Assembly: GCA_964019165.1 (NCBI GenBank)
Contig: OZ025268.1
Coordinates: 15,906,852-15,970,851 of the forward strand
DNA from: Mastigias papua
Taxonomy: Eukaryota; Cnidaria; Scyphozoa; Rhizostomeae; Mastigiidae
Length of the DNA stretch: 64,000 nt
Direction of reading: 5' to 3'
The translations under genes and the position numbers were made by a program. Positions 12,944 to 25,730 of this stretch are shown here, piece by piece (position 1 is the first letter of the stretch; each line of letters begins with the position of its first letter). Below the pieces are notes generated by a model that searched no databases, was not told where the DNA came from, and saw only the letters and a program-made list of their open reading frames with translations.

Positions 12944-13458
12944 GGGGCCATTCACAAAGGGCTTACGGCAAAAATTGAATTTTTTGACCCCTCTCCCCTT
13001 TGTCTGGTATTGTCAGTATTTATGGACCCCTCCCCCTCAGAGGTCCATCTATTTCATACTAAAAGTCTGTTTAACCACCTATATGTAACAAAAATGTAAA
13101 ATCTTTGTTAACTGGCCATTTCTGAAGAGAACATACAAAGAGCCGAACACGTCATGTGATAATTCACTTCTCGTCTAAGAAGTCAATTTCTGTGAATGGC
13201 TGTTTCATAAAAGTTATAATGTCCACAATAGGCGCTACGTAACTCAGTGCTAATTCAACATTATGACTTACTGCTTCATCCCTTGAGACAGTCTTCACTG
13301 CCAACTCTTTTCGACCGTTATCCTGAGACGCTGTCTTCTTGTAACATTATGAACACTTAGCCGTCAGCATTGTGTAACACTCCTCCCCCTATACCCAAGT
13401 TTGTCCTATTTCGCAAAACAACCCCCGTTGTGCTCGGATGTCCTTTGTGAATGGCCCC
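12944..13458. mobile_element. MITE, PIF/Harbinger type
   Basis: The ends are perfect inverted copies of GGGGCCATTCACAAAGG. They are flanked by direct copies of TAA (12941-12943 and 13459-13461), the TWA target duplication typical of PIF/Harbinger elements. At 515 bp with no ORF it is a non-autonomous copy. Confidence 0.85.
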
Positions 13459-13461
13459 TAA

Positions 13462-14084
13462 TCAATCCAAACGTTTTTTATAAGTAACCGGTTTATAAGA
13501 AACATAGTAATAGACAGCCTAACATTAAAGAAACTTTCAGAACTACCTACAAGGATAGAGTTAAGAAGCTTTAAAAATTTCTGTCCCATCTTTCACAGTT
13601 GCGGAAACACGTTTTCCTCAACGGACATAGAAGTGTCCACTACAGTATGTCTTATGAGCTTACAAACCAATAAACCTTAGGGAAACTACAACAGACAGTG
13701 TTTTCTCGTTTTGTTTTCGCTTTCATTGCTATTTTTTCAGTGTATTAGGACACTTTTAGAACTAAAATGTGGCCAGAACTTTATAACATTTTCCTACTAG
13801 GCCTTGATTTAGCTTCTTATACCATACAACGTACAACTCCAATCAATGCTTGTAGAAAAAGTCTCAAGACGACGGGACATATTGCACACCATTCCCTTGA
13901 ATCCTCAGCAGCGCTTCATATCAAACTTCCATTGGAACATACATTACATCGCCACAGCTTTTGGTGCATTTCTACATTTGTGAACGATTCACACCTGCCG
14001 TACTAGATCAGGTAATTTTCAATGGAAATATTTCCTGCAAACTCTGACTCAATCGAAGTTTTAGCAAAAAGTCAAGTAAATACA
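13462..14084. other. Intergenic, nothing recognised
   Basis: No gene or repeat structure is apparent. The last 40 bases before 14085 weakly resemble the reverse complement of the sequence just outside the right arm near 25914-25955, so the inverted duplication may once have extended further. Confidence 0.4.
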
Positions 14085-14267
14085 CAGAAAATATTGCAAC
14101 CTGTTGATTAGATGAAAATAAAAACAGACACGGTCCTAACTGTTCAGCAAAGATATGAAATGCTTAAAAATGTTAAAAGCGACAATATGAAATTGTTACG
14201 ATTGTTCAGCGAATACATGAAATGCTTAAAACAAGATAACAGTTTGTAGCGTCCGCTTCACTGCTAA

Positions 14268-15619
14268 CTACACTTCAGAGTACATTGATGTAGCCAACAA
14301 GAAGTTGTTCTGTTCTTTGAATCTTCCATCACCACGGACAATGACTGTCACAGGTCCACTATCCTTCTCTCCAGAGAGGGTAACCGTAACAAAGTTTGCA
14401 GGGGCTCCTGATACGTCATAGAATGGCGCATTGTTTGGGGTGCAGTCCATAACGCTATGTGGGCATGCATATGTGGCAAACGAGGACTTTTCATCAGTTG
14501 CAAGTACCATCAATGTAAACCTGTACTTCAGCTGCTTTTCTGGGAAACAGTAAGCCAACTGCAAGGGCATCAGCTGAGCTGTTTGCACTGAAGCAGGCTG
14601 TATAACCCTGAATATTGGGACGAGCTCGTACACGTTCTCTTTAGCTTTAGCGGCTGCTATCCTATGCATCCAGTTGTTACGAGATTCGATGTAGTTCATA
14701 GCTGATCGGTTTTCACAAACGGGATCTGCTGCTGTTTCATTGCTTTTCTTGAACTTTACCACTAGGGTATATGTCATGCCACTGCCAGCACCGTTCTTTA
14801 CTCTTATCTTTAAGTCCCCATGGCCGATGTAGTATCTGAACTGGAAGGTGGGTACAAGCTCTCCATCTACAAGGTTCGTTGCCAAGAGCTCATCACTTTC
14901 ACTGTACACTTTAGCGGTTAGGATGTCACCCAAAGCTTCATCCCAAGCCTGCTTTTGGAGGTTGAGAGAAACAATTGCTAGTTTTTTGTCATAGAGGCAA
15001 CCGCCGCAGAGGTGAAGACGAAAATGGTTCACTTCACGTGCTTCCCCAGTTATATGGTGTTCGGTGATGTACTCGACTGGTACCTGTTGGATAACTTCAT
15101 TGGAGTTTTCCACCGCCCCAACAACTGACAGCAGTACTAGACAGGATGATGATAAAAATAATTAAACCTAGCCCCTCTCATCAACTGTGCATTGGACATT
15201 TGACGTTGCTTTTGCCCACTAATATAAAACCCATTATTTCCTACCTACTATAGACCACAGACGTAGGTAGTACTCAAGAACGGGATAAGATTAAATAAAT
15301 CAATAATTAATGAAATATGGGTAGAGCATGAATTATATGATGTATGTGTAAGTATGCAGCAGCAATTTATGTCATGACACGACATATGTTTTGAATGTTA
15401 TCCTCATTGCTCTTTACACCGTAATGCTAAGGAAATGCATTCAGTAAATGATTGGAAATCAAACTATATTCTGAACAGATATATTAATACTGACAATGTA
15501 ACATGACAATGTTCCATCCTGTGCATCGGACTGGCAAAATGTACTAGCAATTCTACCCATTCCTAAGTCAATACAAAACACATACCTGCTGCAAATAGGC
15601 TTTTCAACAAGACTTCCAT
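14268..15619 (-). CDS. Unrecognised secreted protein, left copy
   Basis: Exons on the minus strand: 15619-15586 and 15136-14268, joined by a GT/AG intron in phase 1, giving 300 residues. The first exon and start of the second encode a clear signal peptide (MEVLLKSLFAAVLLSVVGA), so the ATG at 15619 is preferred to the internal one at 15113. The mature part has six cysteines, including LCGGC, DPVC, and YAC and MDC near the end, and alternating hydrophobic stretches suggesting a beta-rich extracellular protein. No catalytic motif is evident and I do not recognise the family. A TATA box lies about 92 bases upstream of the ATG. The encoded exon 2 sequence is identical to the copy at 24379-25730. 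Confidence 0.85.
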
Positions 15620-15710
15620 GCTGTTTTGATGCAAAGTTCTCTTGGTTAACTAGCTCTTGACTACAAAGTGTACTGATTGACTATATTACTGCAGCAAGAA
15701 AACTCCACTT

Positions 15711-15718
15711 CTTTTATA
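15711..15718 (-). promoter_or_regulatory. TATA box of the left secreted-protein gene
   Basis: The minus strand reads TATAAAAG about 92 bases before the start codon, which fits a start site some 30 bases downstream and a leader of about 60 bases. The same sequence sits in the mirrored position of the right copy. Confidence 0.65.
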
Positions 15719-16495
15719 GATTGCGCACACAAAAAACTTGATTCAGCTTGATTACGTGAATTGCATGATGCTGCCTGCCAAAGATTAATCGTACTGTATT
15801 TTCGAAACTTTACGCAGTTCAATGTAGCCCAGCGGGTTCATTTCAATGGCCTAATGAGCCTAGTCATCATAGTCCGACTAGACAGCATACGTCAAGACGT
15901 TTTATGCCAAAAGTGAATTGGAGCGAAGCACTATTTCATTCAAATTTCTTCTTTCTTCTTTATTCATTACAATTTTATTCAGAATCAACTAACGTAGGTT
16001 GAATTTAAGCAGTGTTCGTTGCGGCATCGTTCGTGTGCTTTATGTGTAATTCATGCATATTATCCTTACACATTAGTCATACTTACCTACAAGAAATTGT
16101 TTTTGCAAAAGTTGTTTTTTCAACCATGTTTACGTAAATGTCATATCCTATTGTTCTTAAACCTGAACGTGAAGCATTTGTAGAGCATGCATCAGACAGA
16201 GACAAAAATAGATAATTGGACTCGGGCGTAAGTCGAGAGTTGCAGATAAATTGCTTTTGTTGAGCGAAAATTGAGAAAATGTTACGTTTTCATGTAAACC
16301 CTAGAACTGTTAAGTCTATCTTTTATTATGACAATATTTGATTTTCATCAATGCATAATCATTATATTACTTTACTTTTTGAGACATATTCGATCCCTTG
16401 TATAACTATCTGAAGTTCAACTACAATAATGTGACTTCACTCTTTTAGCTTAAGTCAACCAATCTCGATTTAGTTGTGAAGGAAATGTTAGAATT

Positions 16496-16860
16496 TCACC
16501 ATATGCTATTGAGGTTCATTAAAAATGATGTTGCCATTACTAATCGATTGCGTACTTCCTCAGAACATTTTCCATCTGCTGTTATCATACTGCCTAGATA
16601 CTTGAATGATTTCACTGTCTCAAGATCTTTACCAATTATTTGGATGGTTTGAACTAGTACGTTCTTCTCTTTTCCAATTATCATTATTTTGCTCTATTTC
16701 TGCATTTATTTCCATGCCATATTTTCTTGATGTTATGTCTAATAGTGAGGTTAATCGTCGAAGATCTTCATTGCTGCATATCAGATAGATATCATCCAGA
16801 AAACGCAGATATGTTACGGTTTGCCCCCTATTTTCACACCACCGCTAAACGAATCCAAGG
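16496..16860 (-). pseudogene. RTE-like LINE reverse transcriptase fragment
   Basis: The minus strand reads a decayed RT palm with LRFLDDIYLI, then after a break TVKSFKYLGSMITADGKCSEE and RNRLVMATSF. This is the region after the catalytic DD box in RTE and related LINEs. It abuts the inner end of the left arm. Ends and target duplication cannot be placed. Confidence 0.75.
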
Positions 16861-17289
16861 AGTCCATCATTATTTGTCACTCATAGAAGAGGTTAAATGA
16901 CTTTATGTCTTTCATCACTATGAGTGGCATGTAATTAGGCAGCTTCAGTTGTAGGTTATGTATAAAAAATACTCAGTACGGCTAGACAATATCATTTAAA
17001 CACATATCATTGATCCGGGCAGAATGCTTGCAGCACCCTATGCCCACGGCTGATCAATTACAAAAAACCATTCCATTTGATATTTACGACTTAGATATAG
17101 GAGACAAACTACTGCGTCATATTGCATATATGATAAGACATTTTCCGACAATCTCTTAGATGTGAACAGAATTAGACTGACACTCAGAAATCATACATAA
17201 GAATCAGGGATCAGTTACAAGAAGACTTTGCAGTGAAAAAAGCTAAACTAGCTGGCTTTTCGCTCTATAACTCTGGCTTTAGTGTTGCT
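16861..17289. other. Spacer sequence, nothing recognised
   Basis: AT-rich sequence inside the inverted duplication spacer with no ORF or repeat that I can support. Confidence 0.4.
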
Positions 17290-17790
17290 CTTTGATCAAC
17301 GTCAAACTGTTTCATAATAGTTCAACTTAGGCTAAAAGAGTAACAATCATAGCTATGTATTGCTGATGAACTTCAGTAATTATGCAAGAGACGGAATATG
17401 TCTCAAAACTTAAGGCATTAAAATTATGTTGTAAAGAAAGTCAAATAGTGTAACAATGGATCGAGGTCCTAACAGCAAAGTATTTGGCTTTCATCAGTCT
17501 ATGCTAATTCACAAGTCTTCAATTTCGATTCAACAGATAAGCTATTTTAAAACTGTGCAACTCTGTCAGAATCTAGATTTATTTCTGTCTCGATCTGGTT
17601 GCTCTAGTAATTCTTCATGTTCAAAATCAGAAGTAACAGCATATAGCTTTTACGCAAACATGATTAGTAAACAACTTCTGTTGTAAAAACATCTGCTTTT
17701 ACGCAAGTATGACGAATGTGTAAAGGTATGTTTGAATTACGCATATCGAAACGACCACTCATATGCAACTTGTGTTAACAGACTATGAAT
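17290..17790 (+). repeat. Old diverged copy of the secreted-protein gene upstream region
   Basis: This stretch lines up with the start and upstream part of the right arm (about 23505-23990): shared landmarks are GCTAAAAGAG, GAACTTCAG, GAATATGTCTCAAAA, TTACGCAAACATG versus TTACGTAAACATG, and a matching stretch around AATGTGTAAGG. Identity is clearly lower than between the two arms. No coding exon follows, so this is a truncated, older duplicate of the promoter side only. Confidence 0.7.
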
Positions 17791-20700
17791 TGGACTTGTA
17801 TGGGTAAAAAATAATGGATCAACAAAGCATAGATGAGTCAGGGTCGTGCCCCCATCAACCATTCACTAAAACGCCCAAGTCTGTGCCATTACCTTGGAGA
17901 GCCAAAAATGTTGCCATGGATTGCAACTGTACTTGAACTGCATGAAAACGCAAAGGATAAAACCTTGCTTTGTGAATCAAATTGGAATCATAGCGAGCAT
18001 GCATCAAGCGAAGTATGCAAAAAAGAAGCATACAGGCCTGTTTTACGCTGATGGAGTAACCTAAGCTTCTATTGCAATTCAATTCAGCTTTCATTTTGAA
18101 ATTGGACAAGATAACTTACAAAATCCTTGAAAATTGTTCCCAGGAAGCACTTTCCTTGATCCCTGGACAAGTCGAAGTTCCCTTGTTTCTTTTCAGTTTT
18201 GGCCATGTTCCCTTGTTCCCTTGATATATTTTGCATGTTCCCCTGTTTCCTGGAATCCCTGAACGGCCCTCACAAATAAAATGGGGTACTAAACAATCAC
18301 ACTTTTACGAAATAAACAATGTATCCGACTGGAGCCTGGATGAAACAAAAGTTCGGATTTTATTTATCGAAGTAACCATCAGCGAAATGGGAAAGACATT
18401 CTATTCTGCCTATTAGTCGCAAGATTTTTCAGAATAAACTTTTTTAGCTATATTTTTTCTTTCGTCCGACACTAAGGTAAAACACACCATTTTTCTACTG
18501 ATAACAAGTAATATTATGAAGACGAAATTGGTTTGAGTGCCTTGTATGCGGGGGGCAATACACGCCATGAAAGAGTGGGGAAGGGGAGATTTTGACAGGT
18601 CACGCCTTTTCAGGATCACACCCGATCGTACAGTGTGCCTTAAAGTATTTAACTGAAAAGGTGACAAAAAGCAATGATATGAAGTAACTAGGGCGGTCGA
18701 AAGATTAAAAGTCAAAATCATCAAATAAAGCCAGAGATTCTTACTTTGTAGAATAAAGCAAAAATAGTACATGTAGTCATTCTGAGTCAAAAGCAGAACA
18801 TAATGCGCATGCAGGCCCGCCGAGAGGTGGTCTGAGGCAAATGGAAACTAGTGACGTCATTATGACAATTGAAAGTCAGCAAAGAATAATCTCGTAGATA
18901 TTTGGACCCTCCTGCCCCACTCTCGGAGGGTTTGTGCGCATGTGATTGTTTCTCCATACAGTAGAAGTAGAGTAGGATGCTACTGAAATTCTTCCAGTCA
19001 ACTACAGCATTCATGGAACGAAGATTTTCACTCGTCAACAAAACGCCTAGAAGAAATACCGCAATTCTGTACCAGATACTGTTGGGAAATGTTTTATTTT
19101 GCTTCTCTGACATCCGGAAGGGATTGACATGGATATCTGAAAAGTGAAAAAAATAAGTCAAAAATTTAAGAAATACGTCAAGACTTCGGAAAAATAATCT
19201 CAAAACATGACCCCATAGCAGGGCATTTTGTGACATATTACCTACTGAGAAAACGTCCCTAGTAGGCCCAATGCATTCCCGAGCAGTGACCGGCAAAATC
19301 ACAGAACTTACGCAGTTGTTTGGGCCCACTCAAAAACCTTTCCAAGGAGAGAGTGGAACTCCTTAGGATTATTTTAGCATTGTGTAAAAAATAAAGTGAT
19401 GCTATTACTGTGAACGAAAAATGTGTGCTGCTTTCTTTCTACCAATGTGTCTACATGGCATGATCACAAAGATTCCCCGTCTATTATTCCCCAAAGTTTT
19501 CTACATTATTATTGTGTCTAAACCAAGCAAAACACTTCGCCTAAAACTTTACATTGCCCTTATCTTTTTTGGAAACAAGATGTTATATGCATAAAAATGG
19601 CAGATTTATGTTTTCTATGCAACTGAGATTCCCCTTATATGCAAAGAAAAATTATGAGGTATACTGCTCTGCACGAGTGAGACAGTTATAGGTGGTACTG
19701 GAAATTCCTGAAGAATATGTTTCATTGCTCCATCTCTCATTGCTTCTAAGAATGTCCTATATGTTTTACAAAATAAAATACTGAATGAAAGTGAAGTATT
19801 TGAGACAATCCGGGAGTGTAAATAGGCCAAAGAATCAAACTTCTAAACCATGACATTATATTCGTATCAAACGGATGTGCAGTTTAGGCTAAATGCCAAA
19901 TCGCCTTAAATTCTATACGAATTTACTCCTTGCGATGAATAGAGTCGAAACAGACGATAAAAAGTGCGGCACTACTTAGCAATTACTTAGGGGTCGGGTT
20001 AGGCTCAGGTTTAGGCTTTTGTGTATGGTAGGGGTCAGGGTTAGGGTTAGAGTTCGTTGTAGAGTGTACGGAAGTCTTTTAATGAAAGCAGGTATTTCAA
20101 TGTTCATAGAGGCAAAGCTAGGGGTAAGTTACGTAATTGGTTAGTAGTGTCGTACTTTCAATCGCCTGTTTCGACCGTAGCCATAGTAAGGGCTAGTTTC
20201 GTATGGAATGTAAGGCAACTTGGCCCTCGTTTCATTCAGCAAATGGATGTACCCCCTACCTGAAAATTAATCCGTCACATCTCATAGTTGCCAAGTCTCC
20301 CTCATACCGCTGGAGACTCCAGTATTTCAGTGCTATCTCCAGCCAACCTCCAGCAATGGTAAAATGTCGTAAATTCTCCAGCATTCCTTTCAGTCTGAAA
20401 AACATAAAAAGTCCTCTATCTGAAAACACAATGGAACTTCGCGAGTCATGAACATTCTTCATCAGTCCTCTTATTCAAAATTAATCATTTCTAGAACCAT
20501 TGCTTTTTATGGCTTTGATCAACTTATTTTATGTTGGTATTTTAGATGTCACTAAGTAGTGATGGTTTCCATAATAACTGCATGACAGTGGTGGCACAGC
20601 CCCACCCCATCTCCATGACTGCAAAATCTGCCACACCCAATTCCACAGCATTTTGATAACCAGAACTTGGCAACTATGCATCTGTAACATATTCAGTAGG

Positions 20701-20997
20701 AGCAAGAGTAACAAGCCTACGGGTCGAGGTGCAAAGAAGGCTTAGGCCTACAAGGAGAAAACACTTCAAATGGGTCTTGAATGCTTCACTTTCAATGAAT
20801 ATGTTATATCGGAAAACTTGCACAGTTCTTTTTTATCAGTTAGATAGTTTCAGACGTAAAGCAACATGTATTTCTTTCGGCCTAAGTTGTTGCCCATCGC
20901 TTTCAAGGAAGCATACATTCTCAGTTCTAAACACAATTTAGCTTGAATTGGTTACAGTTCTGAGCATTGAAAACAAAAGATATTGCCCGTATATGTC
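17791..20997. other. Spacer with low-complexity patches
   Basis: 18135-18270 holds repeated CCCTTGTTCCC-like words ending in a CCCTGAACGGCCCTCA stretch that looks like an interspersed repeat edge. 20035-20055 holds two telomere-like TTAGGG units. Open frames here on both strands lack protein-like composition and I treat none as genes. Confidence 0.4.
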
Positions 20998-21165
20998 TGA
21001 GTTCTAAACCCACAGGTGTCAGTTCCAAACCCGTACATGTTAGTCCCAAAATTGATTTCAATAGACATATCCGAGTTCTAAACCCATAGGTACCAGTTCC
21101 AAACATGATTTCAATAGACTTGTCTCAGTTCTAAACCCTTAGGTATCAGTTCCAAACATTACTCG
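20998..21165. repeat. Short tandem repeat, about 62-bp unit, three copies
   Basis: GAGTTCTAAACCC followed about 15 bases later by CAGTTCCAAAC recurs three times, with the later units also sharing ATTTCAATAGAC. The copies are imperfect. No coding potential. Confidence 0.65.
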
Positions 21166-22195
21166 CTACGTAGGTATTAGCTAGTTCTAAAGTCCAGGCA
21201 GAACACATTGAGAACTCATTCATACGCGGAGGAGAGAAACTGTAGGTACAGCGCATTATTCCATAGAGGACATAAGGGCTCCTAACACTTACCTAAAGGA
21301 CTTTTTGATGTGAGTAACAACTTGTGACAGAGCTCTAGAACTTACAGAACTCACCTCAATCCGCCCTTGATATTGTTAGTACGGTTAATACCTTTCTAAA
21401 ACGCTTAACATGATAGGTTATGATTAGCTGAGCTTCCCCAATAACCTGCTTCCATGATTTTCCCATAGTCATATTTTTTGCAATTTTTGTGTCGGGCAGA
21501 ACGATGTCTGTATACCATATCTGTACAAAAATTGATAAGCGGATGGATTGAAGAATTGATTGAAGTTTTGGCTGAATTTATTATTCAACAATACAATCTA
21601 GCATTTAATTACAATTCGGAGGAAAATTAGAACAAAACATTTTTGCCTGACCTTTCTGTCCGACAATACCATCCGACATTTAACAAATACCAGACCCTGC
21701 TTTGACATTGGATTCTACATGAACATCATGCAATTTTACAATGGGTCCAATTTGCCTAAAACAGTAATTTTATAGCAATTCAGTATTAAGATGAAACTCA
21801 AGTAATACTAATATCCTTGACGAATTAACATAAACATAAAGGCCAACTTCACTTAAGTTCAAACATTTTCACTGTCTGTCTACGTCCCTCTAATAGCAAA
21901 GCTGTAACTGTGGAATTTTGATTGCAAGTAAATCATGAGAATCTCTACAATTAAGTTTTTAGCTTTTTGAGCCAAATTAGCTCATTGTGACATTTTGACT
22001 GTCATCAACATTTTAGATATAATTTTTTAAAACTTCGAATTTATAAAACATATCAACTAAATACTACAATCATACGTCTCACTAAATTAGGCAACGTACA
22101 ACTGGCTGTCAGGTATACTAAATAAACATAGATTACATAAAAATATATATAAAGTAGAAAACATCAATAGTAACTTGACTTTCTGAGCAGGTTCC
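21166..22195. other. Spacer sequence, nothing recognised
   Basis: AT-rich sequence with no gene. Short stretches around 21540-21700 contain repeated CCGACA words but no clear element ends. Confidence 0.4.
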
Positions 22196-22760
22196 GAGAG
22201 TATACTGTATCATACAATGGAAGTTAAGTAATCTCATGTGGTGTACCCCAGGGGTCAATATTAGCCCCACTACTCTTTAACCTATTAACAAATGATGTTG
22301 TGCTAAATCTAAGACAATGAGAGGTGACCCTGTATGCCGATGACTCTGTTCTTTACGTTGCTGACAAATCCTGCGATGTTATTGAAGAAAAATTAAACGG
22401 GGATTTACAACAACTAGCAAACTGGTTCTCTCAAAATAATCTTGTCCTCAATCTCACTCAAAAAAGCCAAAACTGAATGCGTCCTTTATGGTACAAGCCA
22501 AAAAACATCTAGAAATAAACATATGGCTATAACGATCAATGAAGCAAAAATCACCCAATCACATACTTATAAATATCTAGGTGTGTTGATGGACAAAAAC
22601 TTAACTTATGCTGACCACCTTGAAAAACTGCCAAAAAAGCCATATCTCGAGTAAAGCTACTTTCCCGTATAAGGTCAATTATCAGTCCGCACACAGCTGA
22701 AAGCATATACAGAGTAACTATTTTACCAACCAGAAAATAGTTCAGTTAGTTAAACTGAGC
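22196..22760 (+). pseudogene. CR1/Jockey-like LINE reverse transcriptase fragment
   Basis: Plus-strand frames read CGVPQGSILAPLLFNLLTND, then YADDSVLYVADKS with the YADD catalytic box, then a downstream part with KAISRVKLL and PHTAESIYRVTILP. The frame shifts several times and stops are present. This is the palm and thumb part of a non-LTR RT. The ends are unclear. Confidence 0.8.
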
Positions 22761-23537
22761 AAAAGTCTTCGTAGGTTTTTTATTAGTAGACGCCTTAAAA
22801 GCCCTTCTGTGGGCTTGCATAATATATAGCCAACTTCTGTGCATATTGCAATCCAAATTAACAACCTGAACTCAAACTCTACTGATGAGAAACGAAATCT
22901 TTGTCATAACACGCTATGCTACTGTTAAAAGCTGGGAGCAAAATAGTATGTGTTATTATACAACAAATTGCGTTTTGCATCTTCCCCACTCGTGAAAAAA
23001 ATAGGCCAACCATTGTATAATAGCATATTGGAAAGCGTATGGTTGAACTAGGGTAGATAAAGATAATTTGCCATTTCTGTCGGCAGATCGCTTCAATTTT
23101 TGATATTCTAGGAGAAGACTTAGGTGCTTTGGAGAAGCAGACGCTTTCCCAACAAATTGAACACATGATACATACAAACATAAACAGATATTCATACAAC
23201 ATGGGAGCCATGTCCATTTTGTAGGCAAATTGTAGGTCTTACACACACTTCCAAATAATATTTCTAATGTCTAGGAACTACACTGAGTGGGGTTTACTTT
23301 AGCCCCAACATCAATGCGGTAGCCTTGGATTGTTTATAACACGACAAACGACTAACCTTACCGCTTAAGCCAAAGTCGATAAACTGTGATGACTTTTGAT
23401 TCTAACCGAACTTCACCTACTACTACCTTACTTTTGAGAAGACTTCGGTCTACTACTTGCAATACATCAGCAATGTAGTTATCAAGAAGTTACCATGTAG
23501 CTTTAAGATTTGATGAGCATCAAACAGTTTCAAAATA
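22761..23537. other. Spacer end next to the right arm
   Basis: No gene. The last 30 bases (ending CATCAAACAGTTTCAAAATA) match the flank of the old copy at 17297-17330, showing that the ancestral duplicated unit extended beyond the present arm on this side. Confidence 0.5.
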
Positions 23538-24279
23538 GGTTGACTTAAGCTAAAAGAGTGAAGTCACATTATTGTAGTTGAACTTCAGATAGTTATACAA
23601 GGGATCGAATATGTCTCAAAAAGTAAAGTAATATAATGATTATGCATTGATGAAAATCAAATATTGTCATAATAAAAGATAGACTTAACAGTTCTAGGGT
23701 TTACATGAAAACGTAACATTTTCTCAATTTTCGCTCAACAAAAGCAATTTATCTGCAACTCTCGACTTACGCCCGAGTCCAATTATCTATTTTTGTCTCT
23801 GTCTGATGCATGCTCTACAAATGCTTCACGTTCAGGTTTAAGAACAATAGGATATGACATTTACGTAAACATGGTTGAAAAAACAACTTTTGCAAAAACA
23901 ATTTCTTGTAGGTAAGTATGACTAATGTGTAAGGATAATATGCATGAATTACACATAAAGCACACGAACGATGCCGCAACGAACACTGCTTAAATTCAAC
24001 CTACGTTAGTTGATTCTGAATAAAATTGTAATGAATAAAGAAGAAAGAAGAAATTTGAATGAAATAGTGCTTCGCTCCAATTCACTTTTGGCATAAAACG
24101 TCTTGACGTATGCTGTCTAGTCGGACTATGATGACTAGGCTCATTAGGCCATTGAAATGAACCCGCTGGGCTACATTGAACTGCGTAAAGTTTCGAAAAT
24201 ACAGTACGATTAATCTTTGGCAGGCAGCATCATGCAATTCACGTAATCAAGCTGAATCAAGTTTTTTGTGTGCGCAATC

Positions 24280-24287
24280 TATAAAAG
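24280..24287 (+). promoter_or_regulatory. TATA box of the right secreted-protein gene
   Basis: TATAAAAG lies 92 bases before the ATG at 24379, matching the mirrored site at 15711-15718. Confidence 0.65.
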
Positions 24288-24378
24288 AAGTGGAGTTTTC
24301 TTGCTGCAGTAATATAGTCAATCAGTACACTTTGTAGTCAAGAGCTAGTTAACCAAGAGAACTTTGCATCAAAACAGC

Positions 24379-25730
24379 ATGGAAGTCTTGTTGAAAAGCC
24401 TATTTGCAGCAGGTATGTGTTTTGTATTGACTTAGGAATGGGTAGAATTGCTAGTACATTTTGCCAGTCCGATGCACAGGATGGAACATTGTCATGTTAC
24501 ATTGTCAGTATTAATATATCTGTTCAGAATATAGTTTGATTTCCAATCATTTACTGAATGCATTTCCTTAGCATTACGGTGTAAAGAGCAATGAGGATAA
24601 CATTCAAAACATATGTCGTGTCATGACATAAATTGCTGCTGCATACTTACACATACATCATATAATTCATGCTCTACCCATATTTCATTAATTATTGATT
24701 TATTTAATCTTATCCCGTTCTTGAGTACTACCTACGTCTGTGGTCTATAGTAGGTAGGAAATAATGGGTTTTATATTAGTGGGCAAAAGCAACGTCAAAT
24801 GTCCAATGCACAGTTGATGAGAGGGGCTAGGTTTAATTATTTTTATCATCATCCTGTCTAGTACTGCTGTCAGTTGTTGGGGCGGTGGAAAACTCCAATG
24901 AAGTTATCCAACAGGTACCAGTCGAGTACATCACCGAACACCATATAACTGGGGAAGCACGTGAAGTGAACCATTTTCGTCTTCACCTCTGCGGCGGTTG
25001 CCTCTATGACAAAAAACTAGCAATTGTTTCTCTCAACCTCCAAAAGCAGGCTTGGGATGAAGCTTTGGGTGACATCCTAACCGCTAAAGTGTACAGTGAA
25101 AGTGATGAGCTCTTGGCAACGAACCTTGTAGATGGAGAGCTTGTACCCACCTTCCAGTTCAGATACTACATCGGCCATGGGGACTTAAAGATAAGAGTAA
25201 AGAACGGTGCTGGCAGTGGCATGACATATACCCTAGTGGTAAAGTTCAAGAAAAGCAATGAAACAGCAGCAGATCCCGTTTGTGAAAACCGATCAGCTAT
25301 GAACTACATCGAATCTCGTAACAACTGGATGCATAGGATAGCAGCCGCTAAAGCTAAAGAGAACGTGTACGAGCTCGTCCCAATATTCAGGGTTATACAG
25401 CCTGCTTCAGTGCAAACAGCTCAGCTGATGCCCTTGCAGTTGGCTTACTGTTTCCCAGAAAAGCAGCTGAAGTACAGGTTTACATTGATGGTACTTGCAA
25501 CTGATGAAAAGTCCTCGTTTGCCACATATGCATGCCCACATAGCGTTATGGACTGCACCCCAAACAATGCGCCATTCTATGACGTATCAGGAGCCCCTGC
25601 AAACTTTGTTACGGTTACCCTCTCTGGAGAGAAGGATAGTGGACCTGTGACAGTCATTGTCCGTGGTGATGGAAGATTCAAAGAACAGAACAACTTCTTG
25701 TTGGCTACATCAATGTACTCTGAAGTGTAG
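24379..25730 (+). CDS. Unrecognised secreted protein, right copy
   Basis: Exons 24379-24412 and 24862-25730 with GT/AG borders and phase 1. The spliced product is 300 residues, with the signal peptide split by the intron (11 codons and one base in exon 1). A single short 5' intron in a signal peptide is common in animal secreted proteins. The sequence matches the left copy residue for residue in exon 2, and both splice sites are conserved. Two complete promoters and reading frames suggest both copies may be expressed. No AATAAA is evident on the sense strand just downstream. The function is unknown to me. Confidence 0.87.

Larger units (their letters stand above)
14085..16460 (-). repeat. Left arm of a 2,376-bp inverted duplication
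   Basis: This segment is a nearly identical reverse complement of 23538-25913. Both arms are 2,376 bp and contain a complete two-exon gene with its promoter region. The few differences I noted lie near the outer edge. The inner edge is abrupt, against a LINE fragment on this side. Confidence 0.93.

Noticed and set aside
13767..14006. Small plus-strand ORF
   Set aside because: No recognisable motif and located in plain intergenic sequence.
18413..19329. Two sizeable minus-strand ORFs
   Set aside because: No domain, no splice logic and no conserved pattern; composition looks random.
20035..20055. Internal telomere repeat
   Set aside because: Only two TTAGGG units, well within chance for such sequence.
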